Positions 32,703 through 44,039 of a DNA stretch of 64,000 bases are shown in pieces; within the stretch, counting starts at the first letter, position 1, and each line of letters begins with the position of its first letter. This DNA is from Sweltsa coloradensis (Eukaryota > Arthropoda > Insecta > Plecoptera > Chloroperlidae), in assembly GCA_024449915.1 (NCBI GenBank), contig JAMZAV010001289.1:186001-250000 (forward strand), read 5' to 3'. The notes beneath the pieces are model-generated. The model did not search any database, had not been told where the DNA came from, and saw nothing but the letters and a program-made list of their open reading frames with translations. Both the position numbers and the translations under genes were made by a program.

Positions 32703-33556
32703 CTGAAACAAATCATATCGTCTCAAATACGTTCAAGATGCAATATTCACAACAGCTTCGTGGATATATTTCACAAACAATTTTACAAGCATTTTCTATG
32801 TGTGTGGGAAGGGAGTTTTAGGTCTTGAGCCAGTAACGGGAAGTTTGTATCATTAATTTAGGGAAACCAGACTAAATAGGAAATTTAAAAGTGACTCAAA
32901 GAAATTAGGCATAGACAAGTTTATAGGGTGATAGTGATGGGCAATAGACCCTTTTCAGAATTAACAGTGCATGCACGCTCAGTTGCAAAGCATTATGGGA
33001 GAAAGAGAATTTACATGTGCAAAATGTCATATGCTTGGGATTGTAGTGGACTGCACTAAATGTTGGAAATGCAGTACTTCACACTCCCAAGCAAATGGCA
33101 TTAAGCGTGTAAAATACTCTTTCTCCGGTAATGCTTTGCGCGCGCGATATAGAGGACGCTGGTGATTTTGAAAAATCGTCTATTCATTTGCGATAAGCCC
33201 TCAACATTGTTTTAATGGGGTGTGCGAGTATCCAAAATTTTGAGTCGAGTTGAGTATTTGATACTCGAAATTGAGTATCAAATAAATCATTACTTTGGTA
33301 CAGGTGCCGGGTAGCCAATAGTATACTAAATTCGTCCAATCGGTATAAATGGTGGAGGTGCCGGGTCATTAAAGAGAGTGAGAAATCATAAAAATTGTAA
33401 TGCATTTTTCATTTTTTGTGCTACACACCCTTCTTAGGTTGAGGTCAAATCTTTTTGTACACCATTTTTATATTTAAAAAAATTTAGAACTTTTTTGGGT
33501 GAAAATAATAAAATTTTGATTTCTATAGCCCTCCACATTTTTACGTAATATCAATA

Positions 33557-34014
33557 ATTGGATGAGCGTAGCGAGCGAAGCGAAAATTCCATTTCACTAC
33601 ACTGGAGAAAAAATCCGAGATTTGTTTTCTTTTTGTATTTTTGTGTGTTTGTTAACACGATTCCGGCTAAACCAATACTCCAATTGAGATGAAATTTTCT
33701 GGAGGCCTTCGAAATCTCTGAACTTATAACTGCCACGTTTTTGAACGCAATCGCAAAATTATTTCTCAAAAAATCTCAATTTTACTATTTTTTTCGATTT
33801 AAAAAAAAATTCTTTGACTGTTAACATCTACATTATCCGATTGTAATGATTTTTTCACAGAACCTTAATTTTATGATTTAATATATTTGTGTGAAATTTG
33901 AGCGTAATCAAATAATTATTTCTTATAAAAATCGCAATTTTACGCATATTTCGTTTTTAAACAATTACTCTCATCCAACAACGCGCCTGAAAAAGCGTTT
34001 GCAAAGCTTCCTAG
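33557..34014 (+). mobile_element. Helitron-like non-autonomous element, copy H1
   Basis: Begins TTGGATGAGCGTAGCGAGCG. Near its 3' end the inverted CTCATCCAA is followed by a hairpin (ACGC...GCGT) and a terminal CTAG before T. Subterminal inverted repeats plus a 3' hairpin fit Helitron2/Helentron-type elements; the exact group is inferred. No Rep/helicase frame. Confidence 0.65.
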
Positions 34015-34084
34015 TTTAATAAAATGTCATAGCCTAGCCCCAATAACATACGTACTTGACCATAAAAATTGAAAAATTCTCTCT

Positions 34085-35210
34085 CTAGAGATCATCATCA
34101 TCATTATCCATCGCCGTTTCCTACTTCTGGGAAGGTCAGCGTGGGTTTCGCAACCAAATTCTTCCACTTCTTTCTATCCTCCCACAATCGTGTCTCTGCT
34201 ACATCCTCCCAGCTCTCTCCACTATTATGTAGGTCTCTTGCTATGATCTCCTTCCATCTCTTCCTTGGTCTCCCCCTTCTTCTTCATCCTTCAATCCTTT
34301 TCTCATACATTCTCCTGGGCATCCTCTCTTCCGTCATTCGTTTCATTGCACAACCCATCTCAGCCGTGTCCTTCCCATCCTGTCACCTAACTTCTCCACC
34401 CCAAGCATCTCTCTGATGTTCGTATTTCTAATTCTATCTCTTCTTGTCTTACCCACTGTGCTCCTCAGGAATCTCATCTCCGCCGCCTGTATTTGGCTTT
34501 CTTCTCTATCACCCATAGTCCAGGTTTCTGCCGTATGTGAGGATCGGTTATGAAGTAGGTCTTGTATAGTGTCATTTTGCACTGAATGGGTATTTCCCTA
34601 TCCTACACCAGGCCTTTTACACACTGGTAGAAGTTACTGGCCTTTTGTATTCTGTTGGTAATTTCCTTTTTCATCTTCCCACTTGCCATTTTTTCACTTC
34701 CTAGGTATCCAAAACTCTCCACCACTTCCGGGGTTTCTTCTCCAATCTTGATCTCTGCATGATAGTTCCTTACATCTCCTCCTGGCATAGTAACAACCTT
34801 GCTCTTGACCACGCTTATCTCCATGCCGGCCTTTTCAATGTGCCTCTTCCAGAGGTCTGTGTATCTCTGGAGTACTCTGACCACGCCACAAAATCATCGG
34901 AAAACAGCATAACCTCTACCTCCTCCGTTTCCTCCATCTTTACCTTGTTGTGTATGTATGTCATCAATCACTATTATAAATAGCAGTGGTGACAGCACAC
35001 TTCCTTGCCTCAGCCCTTTTGTTATTTGGAACCACCCTGACATCCCAAACTGTGTTTTTACACAGCTTTCACATACTATGTGAAAACCCCGTCTATCAGT
35101 CCTTTGTCAACTCCTTTTATTTCCAAGCTTTCCCACACTACATTCCTTGGTACACTAGCATACGTCTTTTCGATGTCTACTCTCTCTATGGATGCCATTT
35201 TTAAAATCAA
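34085..35210 (-). mobile_element. degraded LINE remnant (RT part)
   Basis: Minus-strand fragments in several frames read GLRQGSVLSPLLF near 35000, then SYLGSEKM-like and TAETWTMGDREE, ending RMGRTRLRWV near 34350. This is the order of RT motifs in an arthropod LINE. The 3' end carries (ATC)n-type repeats near 34095. Many frameshifts and stops show that it is dead. The clade (RTE-like) is uncertain. Confidence 0.75.
34343..34884 (-). pseudogene. reverse transcriptase C-terminal remnant of the LINE
   Basis: Two minus-strand frames, 34884-34603 and 34582-34343, together cover the region after the RT palm. The first has DLWKRHIEKAGMEISVVKSK and ESFGYLGS; the second has HTAETWTMGD and AEMRFLRSTVGKTRRDRIRN. 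The homologous order is present in the plus-strand copy at 49657-50145. Frame changes separate the pieces. Confidence 0.75.
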
Positions 35211-35400
35211 TTAGATGGTACTCTTTGTCTTCACTTTTGGAGCCTACATAGAAACTAACATCACTAAATAAAACTAATAATGTAGCCTACTACATAACAG
35301 TATAATATTATTGTGTGATTCAAGGAGTAAATAATGTCAAAGAGTAGGCCTACCACCTAATATAGTGAAATTAAAAAACAAAGTATCCAGACTCAAATTC

Positions 35401-35778
35401 ATGGTGGTATATATCTTTAGGTGATTTCACTGCCAGAATTCTGTGGTCGCTTAATGCACGCAGTGCAGGCGGTCGCCGACAGAATGCGCGACGTGTCAGG
35501 TGGACCAATCAGATGGCTCGAATTCGGAAATTCGAATGTTCCGCCTACGGATCTGAATGCACGGCCTTCAATAAAGTGCATACACACTGCCATCTCTCGA
35601 GGTATTAGAGTCGACAAAGAAGTTTGGATAAACTTCTTTATTGACTTTCTCGTCACGTGACTACCACCTGACACGTCGCGATCCTGGCGGATTCCGTCTG
35701 AACTGCGTGCATTAAGCGACCACAAAAATAGCATTGCTGGATACGCAAGTGAAATCACCTAAAGATATATACCACCAT
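35401..35778. repeat. foldback (long inverted repeat) element
   Basis: CATGGTGGTATATATCTTTA (35401-35420) is mirrored at 35759-35778. The arms continue inward as GGTGATTTCAC, then GGTCGCTTAATGCACGCAGT, then GACGTGTCAGGTGG, with indels. The inner loop is short, so the whole 378 bases can fold on itself. No coding content. Confidence 0.85.
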
Positions 35779-35995
35779 GCTCAAATTGGACTTGTTGCTA
35801 GTTTTTTCTAGTACTCAGACTCGCACTTAAAAATCAGGACTCGGCACACCCGTAATTATTTTCAATTTTCATTTATCTTTTTTACTAGGCACTGAACACT
35901 AGGTACTGGGAATTCAAATAGGCCTGTCTCGTGTTTTGTTGCAATCAAGAACTTTCTCACATGATTATATTTTTGGTTAGCCCAAGTTATTAGTA

Positions 35996-36372
35996 CTAGG
36001 AAAACGCCGAAAGTCGTTGTTGGATGAGCGTAATTGGTGCATTGAGCCGCCTTGTCTTATGTTAATTAAACGAATTTAAAAAAAACAAAAAATTGTAATT
36101 TTTTGTCAGAAATAATTCTTCGATTAACCTCAATTTCGGCATGAATCTATTGATTAATAAAATGAAGGTTCTATTAAAATTTAATTACGATCGGATTAAC
36201 GATGTAGGTGGTAGAAAGTGAAGAACGTCTAAAATTAATAAAAAACATAAAAAAACTGCAATTTTTATGAGAAATAATCTTGGATTGTGCTTAAATTTGA
36301 CACATGTTTAGAGTTTCATATAAGAAAGGTCCCATACAAATTTCATTACGATCGGATTATGCATGTAGGTGT
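35996..36372 (-). mobile_element. Helitron-like copy H2, 3' part
   Basis: On the minus strand it ends CTCATCCAACAACG, then a hairpin, then CTAG (35999-35996). The element continues at 38693-38965 beyond the inserted piggyBac transposon. Confidence 0.65.
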
Positions 36373-36583
36373 TTAACCCATCCGCTTACCATTATAAAAG
36401 GCCCCAACTTTCCCTAAAAATCCATTTATATTCGCTAAGGGATGAGAATAGCACAGGACTTTACAAAAAAATTCGTATCTCCTAAAGTAATTATCCGATT
36501 CTTATGAAATATATGTTAAAATGTTCACAAATAATCAGGTAAATGTTTGGTCTATGCATTGAGTGAATTGAAATGTTTGTTAC

Positions 36584-38365
36584 CTAAAAGTTTGTTTTGG
36601 TGTGGTAAATTTTGAAGCATTCGGGCATGTGTAGCGCCACCTCGCACTTCTCGCACTCCCACCGGCTTGAGCTCTTCTTTTTACTTGCTGAACAAACGCG
36701 ACACTGTCTTGAAGGGTTTGGTTTGCCTGGATTTGGTGGTATCTGCCGAGGAAAGTGAGCCCATCGTGCTGATTGAAGTCTCATTGGTGTCTCGTTAGAT
36801 GGACGGCCTCTTCTTGCATAATCTGGAAGTGTGATTCCCCCTAGGATCTCTTCAGCCACCAAGAGTCGAAACTGATTGTACTTCAATTTTTCTCCTGTAA
36901 GTTTCTTGTAGATGACGTAAGAGTTGTAGACGGACATGTCGATAAGATAGAACAATATCTTTTTATATGCCTTTAGATATCTTCTCATCAGAGGGAATGA
37001 AGCAAGTTGTTGATCCATTCGATCAACTCCCCCCATCCCCTTGTTGTAGTCGATAACAACTTTCGGTTTATGGATAGCTTCTTTTGTTTTTCTGTTTACC
37101 TTGCCTGTATCTGTCATTGCAATGTTGTCATGCATGGTAGACAAGATAGTGACAGGCTTTTTGTCTTGCCACATGACAGCCATCATCTTGTGACTGTGCC
37201 TTTCTACAGCCTCTCCTTTCTTTAGTTTCATTTTTAGTAAATCTTTTGGCATCTGTTTCCGATTTCTTCTCACTGTGCCAATAACATTTGTGTTTTCGTC
37301 TATCAACCGGTTACACAATGAAGGTGATGTGTACCAATTGTCAATGTACAATGAGTAACCAAGATTCAGAAGAGGGGCCATCAACTCCATGACTATCGCT
37401 TCACAAGATGGTAGATCATCGTCCCCTACTTTTTTTCCAGTGTAAATTCGAAATTGGTGACAATATCCACTGTTTGATTCACATAGTTTATAATACTTTA
37501 TACCAAAACGGGCTCTTTTCGAAGGGTTGAATTGGACAAAAGAAAGCCGTGCGCGACACTTTACCAAGCTTTCATCTATTGCGATCTTTTCTTCAGGAGT
37601 ATACATTTGGGAAAATGATTGATTCAGTTTATCAACGGAATAGCGAATTTTTCCCAAACGATCGTCCTTGTCTATCTCGTCATTGTTTACACAATGCAAA
37701 TACCGACAAAGAAGTAGGAATCTCTTATAAGACATAACTGTCTGGAAGAAAGGCGTATCTACAGATTTCCTAGTAGACCAATACGATTGCAACGTATCCT
37801 TTTTTACTTGTGACTGTAAAATACAGAGTGCAAAGAAACCTTTCAATTCGTCAACTGTAGTGTCAAACCAACCCGAATCCAAAGATTTAGGCGTATCAGG
37901 AGCAACATCAATGTTTATTTTACTGTTGGCGTATCGATTTGTTTCTGTGCACAGTTGTTCAAAGAAGTCGTCACATAAAAATCGCTCTACAATGGTACGA
38001 GGCGTAATTTCCAAGTCATCAAATTCGTCACTAACACCTGGATTGCCTGTAAAAGGTATTTTGGTAGGCCTACCTGTTGCTGGACACTTTGACTCCCATT
38101 TCCAGTCGTCGACTTTTGCCCTTTTCCGTGGGGCATTAGGCCTACCCCTAGGCCTACCCCTAACATGACGGTCACCGCTCCCGCCCGCCACATTATCGTC
38201 ACCGCTCCCGCCCGCCACATTATCATCATCACTCGCTCCCGACACGTTTTCATCACTGTCACTCACTTGTTCTGCATTTTCAGGGTCACTATCACTCACG
38301 GCACTAGGCACAGAATAATTGTCATCGTCACTTGAATTATTATAATCACTCTTCAGTCCCAACAA
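36584..38365 (-). CDS. piggyBac transposase
   Basis: The 593-residue frame covers a full DDE_Tnp_1_7-type transposase. An acidic N-terminal region with an AT-hook-like RGRPRGRP and basic KRAK (about residues 70-85) is followed by the core. Catalytic Asp candidates are D264 (IAIDESLVK), D342 (LYIDNWYTS) and D448 (MGGVDRMDQ). The C-terminal Cys/His-rich finger (CRVC, CEKCEVALHMPEC) binds transposon ends in this family. There is no in-frame ATG at the 5' end: an ATG at 38436 reads MAARRRLTECNVEDILL, a typical piggyBac start, but in another phase and it stops after 28 codons. A small frameshift or sequence error near 38360 is likely. Otherwise the frame is intact. Confidence 0.93.
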   Translation of the reverse strand: MLGLKSDYNNSSDDDNYSVPSAVSDSDPENAEQVSDSDENVSGASDDDNVAGGSGDDNVAGGSGDRHVRGRPRGRPNAPRKRAKVDDWKWESKCPATGRPTKIPFTGNPGVSDEFDDLEITPRTIVERFLCDDFFEQLCTETNRYANSKINIDVAPDTPKSLDSGWFDTTVDELKGFFALCILQSQVKKDTLQSYWSTRKSVDTPFFQTVMSYKRFLLLCRYLHCVNNDEIDKDDRLGKIRYSVDKLNQSFSQMYTPEEKIAIDESLVKCRARLSFVQFNPSKRARFGIKYYKLCESNSGYCHQFRIYTGKKVGDDDLPSCEAIVMELMAPLLNLGYSLYIDNWYTSPSLCNRLIDENTNVIGTVRRNRKQMPKDLLKMKLKKGEAVERHSHKMMAVMWQDKKPVTILSTMHDNIAMTDTGKVNRKTKEAIHKPKVVIDYNKGMGGVDRMDQQLASFPLMRRYLKAYKKILFYLIDMSVYNSYVIYKKLTGEKLKYNQFRLLVAEEILGGITLPDYARRGRPSNETPMRLQSARWAHFPRQIPPNPGKPNPSRQCRVCSASKKKSSSRWECEKCEVALHMPECFKIYHTKTNF

Positions 38366-38436
38366 AATCGTCCGATGTCACTGTTTAGCAAAATGTCCTC
38401 AACGTTGCACTCTGTCAAACGCCTACGCGCAGCCAT
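38353..38436 (-). pseudogene. N-terminal piggyBac segment in a shifted frame
   Basis: ATG at 38436 opens RRRLTECNVEDILLNSD, which resembles the N-terminus of many piggyBac transposases, but it ends at TGA after 28 codons, overlapping the start of the main frame in another phase. Confidence 0.6.
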
Positions 38437-38692
38437 TTTCACTGTAAACAAACCATTCAACTCGTCAGAAAAGCAACAAAAACTGGGCTAGACGCGATCG
38501 ATAACCACCTGTGGATAGCTTGAAACAAGTAGAAGGCATTGCATGCATTCTGTTGGCGCCTAGGCGAACTACTTCCCTCCTCCAGTCGATAACGCAGAGC
38601 GCTGCACTAGGCCGTCGATTCGACCGCTAGGTAAGGCAGCATATATCGATTGCAAGTCGTCGATTCGACCGTAGGGTAAGGCTAGGGGTTAA

Positions 38693-38965
38693 GAGCGAAG
38701 AATTTCCAAAAAAAAAAAAAAAAATCGTAAAATTGCGATTTTCATGAGAAATAATTTTTCGATTGCGCTCAAAAACGTGGCAGTTCTAAGTTCAGAGATT
38801 TCGAAGGCCTCCAGAAAATTTCATCGCAATTGGAGTAGCGGTTTAGCCGGAATCGTGTTAACAAACAAACAAAAATACAAACAGAAAAAAAAAGAAAAAC
38901 ATTCCGGATTTTTTTTCCCAGTGTAGTAAAATGGAATCTTCGCTTCGCTCGCTACGCTCATCAAT
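38693..38965 (-). mobile_element. Helitron-like copy H2, 5' part
   Basis: It matches the reverse complement of H1 (AATCGTAAAATTGCGATTTT, TTTAGCCGGAATCGTGTTAA) and ends in CGCTACGCTCATCAATC at the element's 5' edge. Its other half is at 35996-36372. Confidence 0.7.
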
Positions 38966-39029
38966 CACTGTCAGTAAATCATGGTTTTTCTACTAGGTAA
39001 AATTCAAGTTGAGCGTAGTGTATGGTTAC

Positions 39030-39172
39030 CGAGTTGAAGGTGACATCCACGTCCTCGGGGTGGGGATACATGGGAGCCACGTGCCCCGTGATCTTGTCCC
39101 ACTGTCCGTGGTAGTCGTAGCACATGACTGCGATCCAGTCCAGGTCCGCAGCCAGCGAGGGAACGTCGTACC
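39030..39172 (-). CDS. chitinase exon 6: GH18 domain b, MCYDYHGQWD motif
   Basis: Two bases plus 47 codons, from YDVPSLAADLDWIAVMCYDY to VDVTFNS. It carries the conserved MCYDYHGQWD block (residues about 16-25), whose Tyr and Asp shape the GH18 active site. Acceptor TTTCAG and donor TCG|GTAACC. The phase joins exon 5 as GCA G|GG TAC. Confidence 0.94.
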
Positions 39173-40008
39173 CTGAAACAAAAGTCTTAGTAGGGGAATG
39201 CACTTCACGTGACAACCGTTTTTCATTTTTCCTCCACTTGATTCACAAACTGTCTAAAAATAGTCTACTATAAATATTATTAACATTGACAATTTTTTTA
39301 ATATATTACTTTTTACATTATTGCTGCCTGTGATGATATCAGGTACCCGGAAACCGGTTCCAACTTTTCACACCGGATCCATATTTTTTTTTTTTAATTT
39401 TTACAAAGTATGTTAAAAATTTGTAATAAATAATTGATAGTTTAAATTCAAATTTGTATTTCTTTTTGGTACGTTACTACGTAACAGAACCTTCTTTTCT
39501 AACAGATTGTGACGTTATTCAGCTATACTCATCCCACTCCAGATCGCACAATAGGTTACGGGTGTTCAAATACGCGTGCATTGTTTGAACTTTGAAGAAT
39601 GATATTAAGGGGCACTTTGGACCTGCTGATTGTAAATCGTAGGCTAACTAAAAAAAATAAATTATATTACATTTTTTTTGGAGCGGAGGAACTGGTTCGG
39701 ACTTTTTGGTCTCGATGTCATCACTAGTTGACTATATTAATCTTTGTATGCCATAATTATATGTAGGCCTATAGGCCTAGTTGTGTATGTACTTTGGTTT
39801 TGTTAAAAATTAAAATAATTTGTTTAAAATCTCAAAACGAGAATTTGAAGCAGCAGAGAGGGAAAAAGAAAGTGGAAAGTTTGAGAGAGAAATGGAGAAG
39901 ATTGATTCAAAAAGACATTGAACCGAGCGCGAGGTGAATTGTGGCAGCAGTAAGACAGGAAGGAGTAGAATATATTGGTTAAGAGGGCTCAGATCAGGAG
40001 GAAGAAAC
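39173..40008. other. intron 5, unassigned part
   Basis: AT-rich DNA. CTGTGATGATATCAGG near 39327 and GATGTCATCACTAG near 39714 could be degraded inverted ends, but no target duplication was found. Confidence 0.4.
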
Positions 40009-41637
40009 TAAGCATGTGCAAATATTGATTTTTAGTTTCGGTTCGGTTCCTGATAGTAAATTATCTATTTCATCGGTTCAGTTTCAGTTCCGTATAGTTT
40101 AGGTTGTAAAGGTAGATTTTTTTTTTTAGAAATTTGCAAAAATATTCCCTTGCCTAGCTAGGCCTAGGCCAAGGCAGAACAAAGCAATTCCATTAACAAA
40201 ATCGTCATTAGTTTTCAAACCAATGCAGTTCTATCTAGTCTTAGTTCTAGAACATTGTTTTGTTGACCATATCAAAATAATTTGAATAATAAAGCATAGC
40301 CTTGGCCTAGGCCCAAATTAAGAATTTGAGTGTGTTGCAACTTCCATGGTTGAAGGTAGGGCCTAGCTTAGGCTGGGCCTAGACTCCTCCTAGTAATAAA
40401 CTAAGGATATTTGTTACGTTGGTCAAATTGAAATACAACAAATTTTCTTAACCAGTGCAGATTGATAAGGCCTAGGTCCCCTACACCCTAGTATACTTAT
40501 AGGATCCGAGGCTGGACCTAGGAAGATCAAAATAAGACTAAGAGCATTCACATTTTGTAATATTTTACCGCGAGTCACTTTCCACCATAAATTGAGTAAT
40601 AACTTATAACGAGGAATCATAATAACAAAACATAGGCTTAGGCCAGATTGTCCATGGCAGAAGTAGAGTTAAATCAGTGATAACGATTGGTAGTTTACGT
40701 TGTATTTCGATTGCGCTACACTTGCAACTAATTTTGCGACGCATATTAGACACACTAATTGCCTCGAATAATACCAAAAGTGATAAACTAAAGGCGGTAC
40801 ATGTTCATTAACGGGACCCCCTCCAAAAAATGTAAAAAAATCAGTAAAAACATTTCAATAGACAATCATAACTAATACATCTACTCCATCTGAGTTTCAG
40901 GAGGTCAGGAAAACACAATTTCGAACAAAGCCTCAAAAACATCCTTTCGGGCTACATATTTTGCGCCAGGAGTGACACGGCCTACGCCAACATACTCCAC
41001 CTACAAAACCTTTAACGTCGCTATTTTAAATATAACGGACTGTCAATGGAAAAGTACTTTTGTTTAAAATAGCAACGTTAAAGGTTTTGAAGGTTCATTT
41101 GGTGTCTGTGAACGTCAATGTCAGCTGCACAGCGACGACTGCTCTCATGCAGGCCTACGCGTTCCAATGGACTGTACTCGCCTGAGTCACGTTGAACGTG
41201 TGAGTCAAGTTCACTGTTTGGGTCATATTCAACTCCTCGCAAGCTGTAATTATTTATTAGAAGAAGCAAGTAAAAATGACGATGGAGGGGATCAATTAAC
41301 AAAAAATTGAGGGGGGTCCCGTTAATGAACAAGTACCCTAAAGGCTCCTAGCCTAAATATATTACAAAATAGTGTAACTTCAGTTGCCGACAGTGTGGAC
41401 AGAAACATAAAATCGCTTCAGACTCAAGGTCGTGTGATATGAGATAGTCGAACAGTGTTCGTCAAACTCAGGAGAAACGATCAACGTAGCGGTGTTGACA
41501 CAAGCAAAGCCTCCTAGAGCCATGCACAGTCTCTGGTGCGCACAAACGTATACTCTCCGTGCGAGAAGTCGAGGTTTGCGTGCAAGATTCAAACTATCCG
41601 AAAACGAACCGAAGTTTTGGTTATCCGCACACCCCTA
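40009..41637. mobile_element. hAT-like non-autonomous element containing a second element
   Basis: Flanked by the perfect duplication GAAGAAAC (40001-40008 and 41638-41645). Ends are TAAGCATGTGC and CGCACACCCCTA, inverted with mismatches. The interior has subterminal GGTTCGG/CCGAACC-like repeats and the nested element 40796-41337. No coding frame. Confidence 0.85.
40796..41337. mobile_element. nested non-autonomous DNA transposon with 8-bp duplication
   Basis: Terminal inverted repeats start GGTAC and share TGTTCATTAACGGGACCCCC, and the element is flanked by CTAAAGGC (40788-40795 and 41338-41345). It contains an internal palindrome (AACCTTTAACG... near 41005 and 41080). The superfamily is uncertain; 8-bp duplications suggest hAT or a relative. 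Confidence 0.9.
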
Positions 41638-41969
41638 GAAGAAACACCAAGTGACAGATTTGGTAATCTATAGTTGGCCACTCAACCCGATGCAGTTGTG
41701 AAATCCCAAATAAAAATCTTCTTCCATCTATCTATTGACAGTGTTGAGAACTTATGTTTTTAGTTTTCCTTTCCAAAATAATTAAGGAAATAGGAAAAAC
41801 AGGGAGTGCTGAATTGGTCTAATGCTTATCTTATTTTTATTTTCTTCTATTCTTATACCTAAACCAATCTATGTATTTATATTTATTTTCTTGATTTGTA
41901 AAATAAAATTGGTTGGAGCATTAATTTCTAACAAGAATTCGTAAAGTTTGTTATAACTGAAGTGATTAC

Positions 41970-42069
41970 CTGCGTCTACGACCACCTTGCTTGGAGACAC
42001 CGCGGCAGATAACAGTAACCCTCGGGGCGTGAAGGCGGCTCGAAGTTCACGCACAAAGTCGGAAAAAGC
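41970..42069 (-). CDS. chitinase exon 5: GH18 domain b, AFSDFVREL to VVVDAG
   Basis: Thirty-three codons plus one base (AFSDFVRELRAAFTPRGLLL, SAAVSPSKVVVDAG). It encodes the helix and strand after the catalytic block. Acceptor TTCTAG, donor G|GTAATC. In the paralogous domain c the same sequence is fused with the preceding VDCNKGPESDK segment in exon 14. Confidence 0.93.
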
Positions 42070-42431
42070 CTAGAACCATTTTAGAATTGATTGACATACC
42101 TAAATACTAGTAAATAACACAACACCTTAACTTTAAAGAATTAATTGGACATGAACATTTACAGTGATGATGCGTTGAAGTCCCTACAAAGTATTGAGCA
42201 TAGAGTTTGATGTTAAAAACTGAAAATCGTTTAAGAGTCGAAAGCAGGGCCGAGCGCTTTCAAATTTTGCGGTGACTACCTAAACTAAATCGTCCGCTAT
42301 CGGTAGCTCTGTCAATACAGTTGCGTCTTCTCCCCTAGGGTCCTAGGCTACCCGCATTACCAGCCACGTTTCAAACCACGAGATATTATTTGGTGGCGAG
42401 TTGGATGATTTTATGCGACTGACTGCCACAT

Positions 42432-42877
42432 CCAGGAAAACGCTTAAGTCCCACCGCGTTGTTGGATGAGCGTAATTGGAGCATTGAGCTGCCATGTGTT
42501 ATGCGGATTTTCTGTTGTTCTGAGAAAAAATCATAACTTCATTGAAGTTTATTTTTAAAATTATTTAACTTTAATTTTTAATTTTTACAATTAATCGTAA
42601 TTTAAAAAATCGAAAAAATCGTAAAATTGCGATTTTCATGAGAAATAATTTTTCGATTGCGTTCAAAAACGTGGCAGTTCTTAGTTCAAAGATTTCGAAA
42701 GTCTCCAGAAAATTTCATCGCAATTGGAGTATCGGTTTAGCCGGAATCGTGCTAACAGACACAAAAATACAAATAGAAAAAAAAGAAAAAAAAGGAAAAC
42801 ATTCTGGATTTTTTTCTCCAGTGTAGTGAAATGAAATCTTCGCTTCGCACGCTACGCTCGCTACGCTCATCCAATTA
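42432..42877 (-). mobile_element. Helitron-like copy H3
   Basis: Minus-strand element with 5' edge near 42877 (CTCATCCAATT on plus) and 3' edge AACGCGGTGGGACTTAAGCG, then CCTGG where siblings have CTAG. The interior matches H1/H2 (AATTGCGATTTTCATGAGAA, TTTAGCCGGAATCGTG). Confidence 0.65.
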
Positions 42878-43299
42878 TAATGTACATCTCATGTATAGAG
42901 ACGTAAATTACACTGTAGAAATATCGGCAGAAGGTTTTAAAACTATTGAAAGTGCCCTAATTGTAATGACAAATGTTTTACGCTCGTCTCAAGTTAGCGT
43001 GCATCTGCATAAGTATCATTGGAGACCGCCCGCTCACCGTAGTCGTGTTGGCTCACTGGTCAGCACGCTTGTTTTGAATGCGAGAGGTCGCCTTTTTTAT
43101 AAAACATTTTTTACTTTTTTTACTCATCCCATTATTATTGTTAACTCTTAATTTATGACGGAAACAATTTTTATGACTTTCCGGTGCAAATTACTCTAAT
43201 GGCGAAGGCCTTCTCGCATTCCGCATTCCATAGTCGTGTTGAGCCCATAGATAATCACAGAAGTTGTAACGTAGATAATTGTGTACTTCTTGTTTATTT

Positions 43300-43560
43300 A
43301 TTTAGATTAAGGACGCGTCAACCGTTAGGTCATAATGCACCACTCTTGCCTAAGGGGGGTGGGGAGGAGGGGCCCATGCTGGTCAGAACCAGCCACGGGT
43401 AAGGGGAGGAAGGGGGGTTTCTCACGTCGCGGTCGTCATCGTCTTTGTCATCGTTCGTTGTGTCATTGTCATCGTCGCCAGGGCGTCGTCAAGGGAAGGG
43501 GGCAAGGTCCCCGACGACGATTGCCAGAGCTCGCCTCTAGTTTCGGGGAGTAAGATACTC
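43300..43560 (+). repeat. dispersed repeat, inverted partner of 22313-22585
   Basis: It shares GGTCAGAACCAGCCAC, AGGGGGGTTTC and GGTCCCCGACGACG-type segments with the reverse complement of 22313-22530. G- and C-rich, with no coding motif. Confidence 0.6.
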
Positions 43561-44039
43561 CGCTCTTTCTAGCTGATGTTTGCGAGGTGGACTTTTTCTC
43601 TTGAATCGCCTTTTACGATAAGCAGAGCCATGCTCTGGGCCAATTCTACCCCGGGCCCAGAATTAAAAATATATTTTCACCATTTGATAGCGCTAAACAA
43701 AAGGAACACTTTGGGATTACAGTTCTTTACGTCTTTCTTTGCCCCGATCATGGTATTGAGGTTTGCGGCAACTTCAGGGGCGTCTTTGTACCTAGGCCAA
43801 CTAGGCACGGGTCCAGGGGCGGCAGCCCTTGGGGGGGCGGCACAAGAGCGAAACAAATTCAACAATGTTAGTTTAATTATTTTATTATTTGTTTTGTTTT
43901 TATTATATCGTATTATGTAATTTTAGATTTTAAAACGTGTTTTGGAGCTTTTTAAAGTTGAAAATTTGCAAAAATTTCGCCTTCGGCGATCGGTCCTTCG
44001 TACAGCTATAGCATTAGTCGGGGCCTACATGGTTGGCTT

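Larger units (their letters stand above)
33219..35851. mobile_element. possible hAT-like element with nested insertions
   Basis: GGGGTGTGCGAGTATCC near 33219 and GGACTCGGCACACCCG near 35851 are inverted ends resembling the terminus at 41637. No clear target duplication was found. A Helitron-like copy, a LINE remnant and a foldback element lie between them. Confidence 0.35.
36373..38692 (-). mobile_element. piggyBac DNA transposon, near complete
   Basis: TTAA occurs at both edges (36373-36376 and 38689-38692). The ends read TTAACCCATCCGCTTACC and, on the other strand, TTAACCCCTAGCCTTACC, an imperfect inverted repeat beginning CCC. A duplicated subterminal segment (GTCGATTCGACCG) lies near the right end. 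The interior holds one long transposase frame. Confidence 0.92.

Noticed and set aside
39327..39722. Another hAT-like element
   Set aside because: The inverted ends are weak and no matching 8-bp flanks were found.
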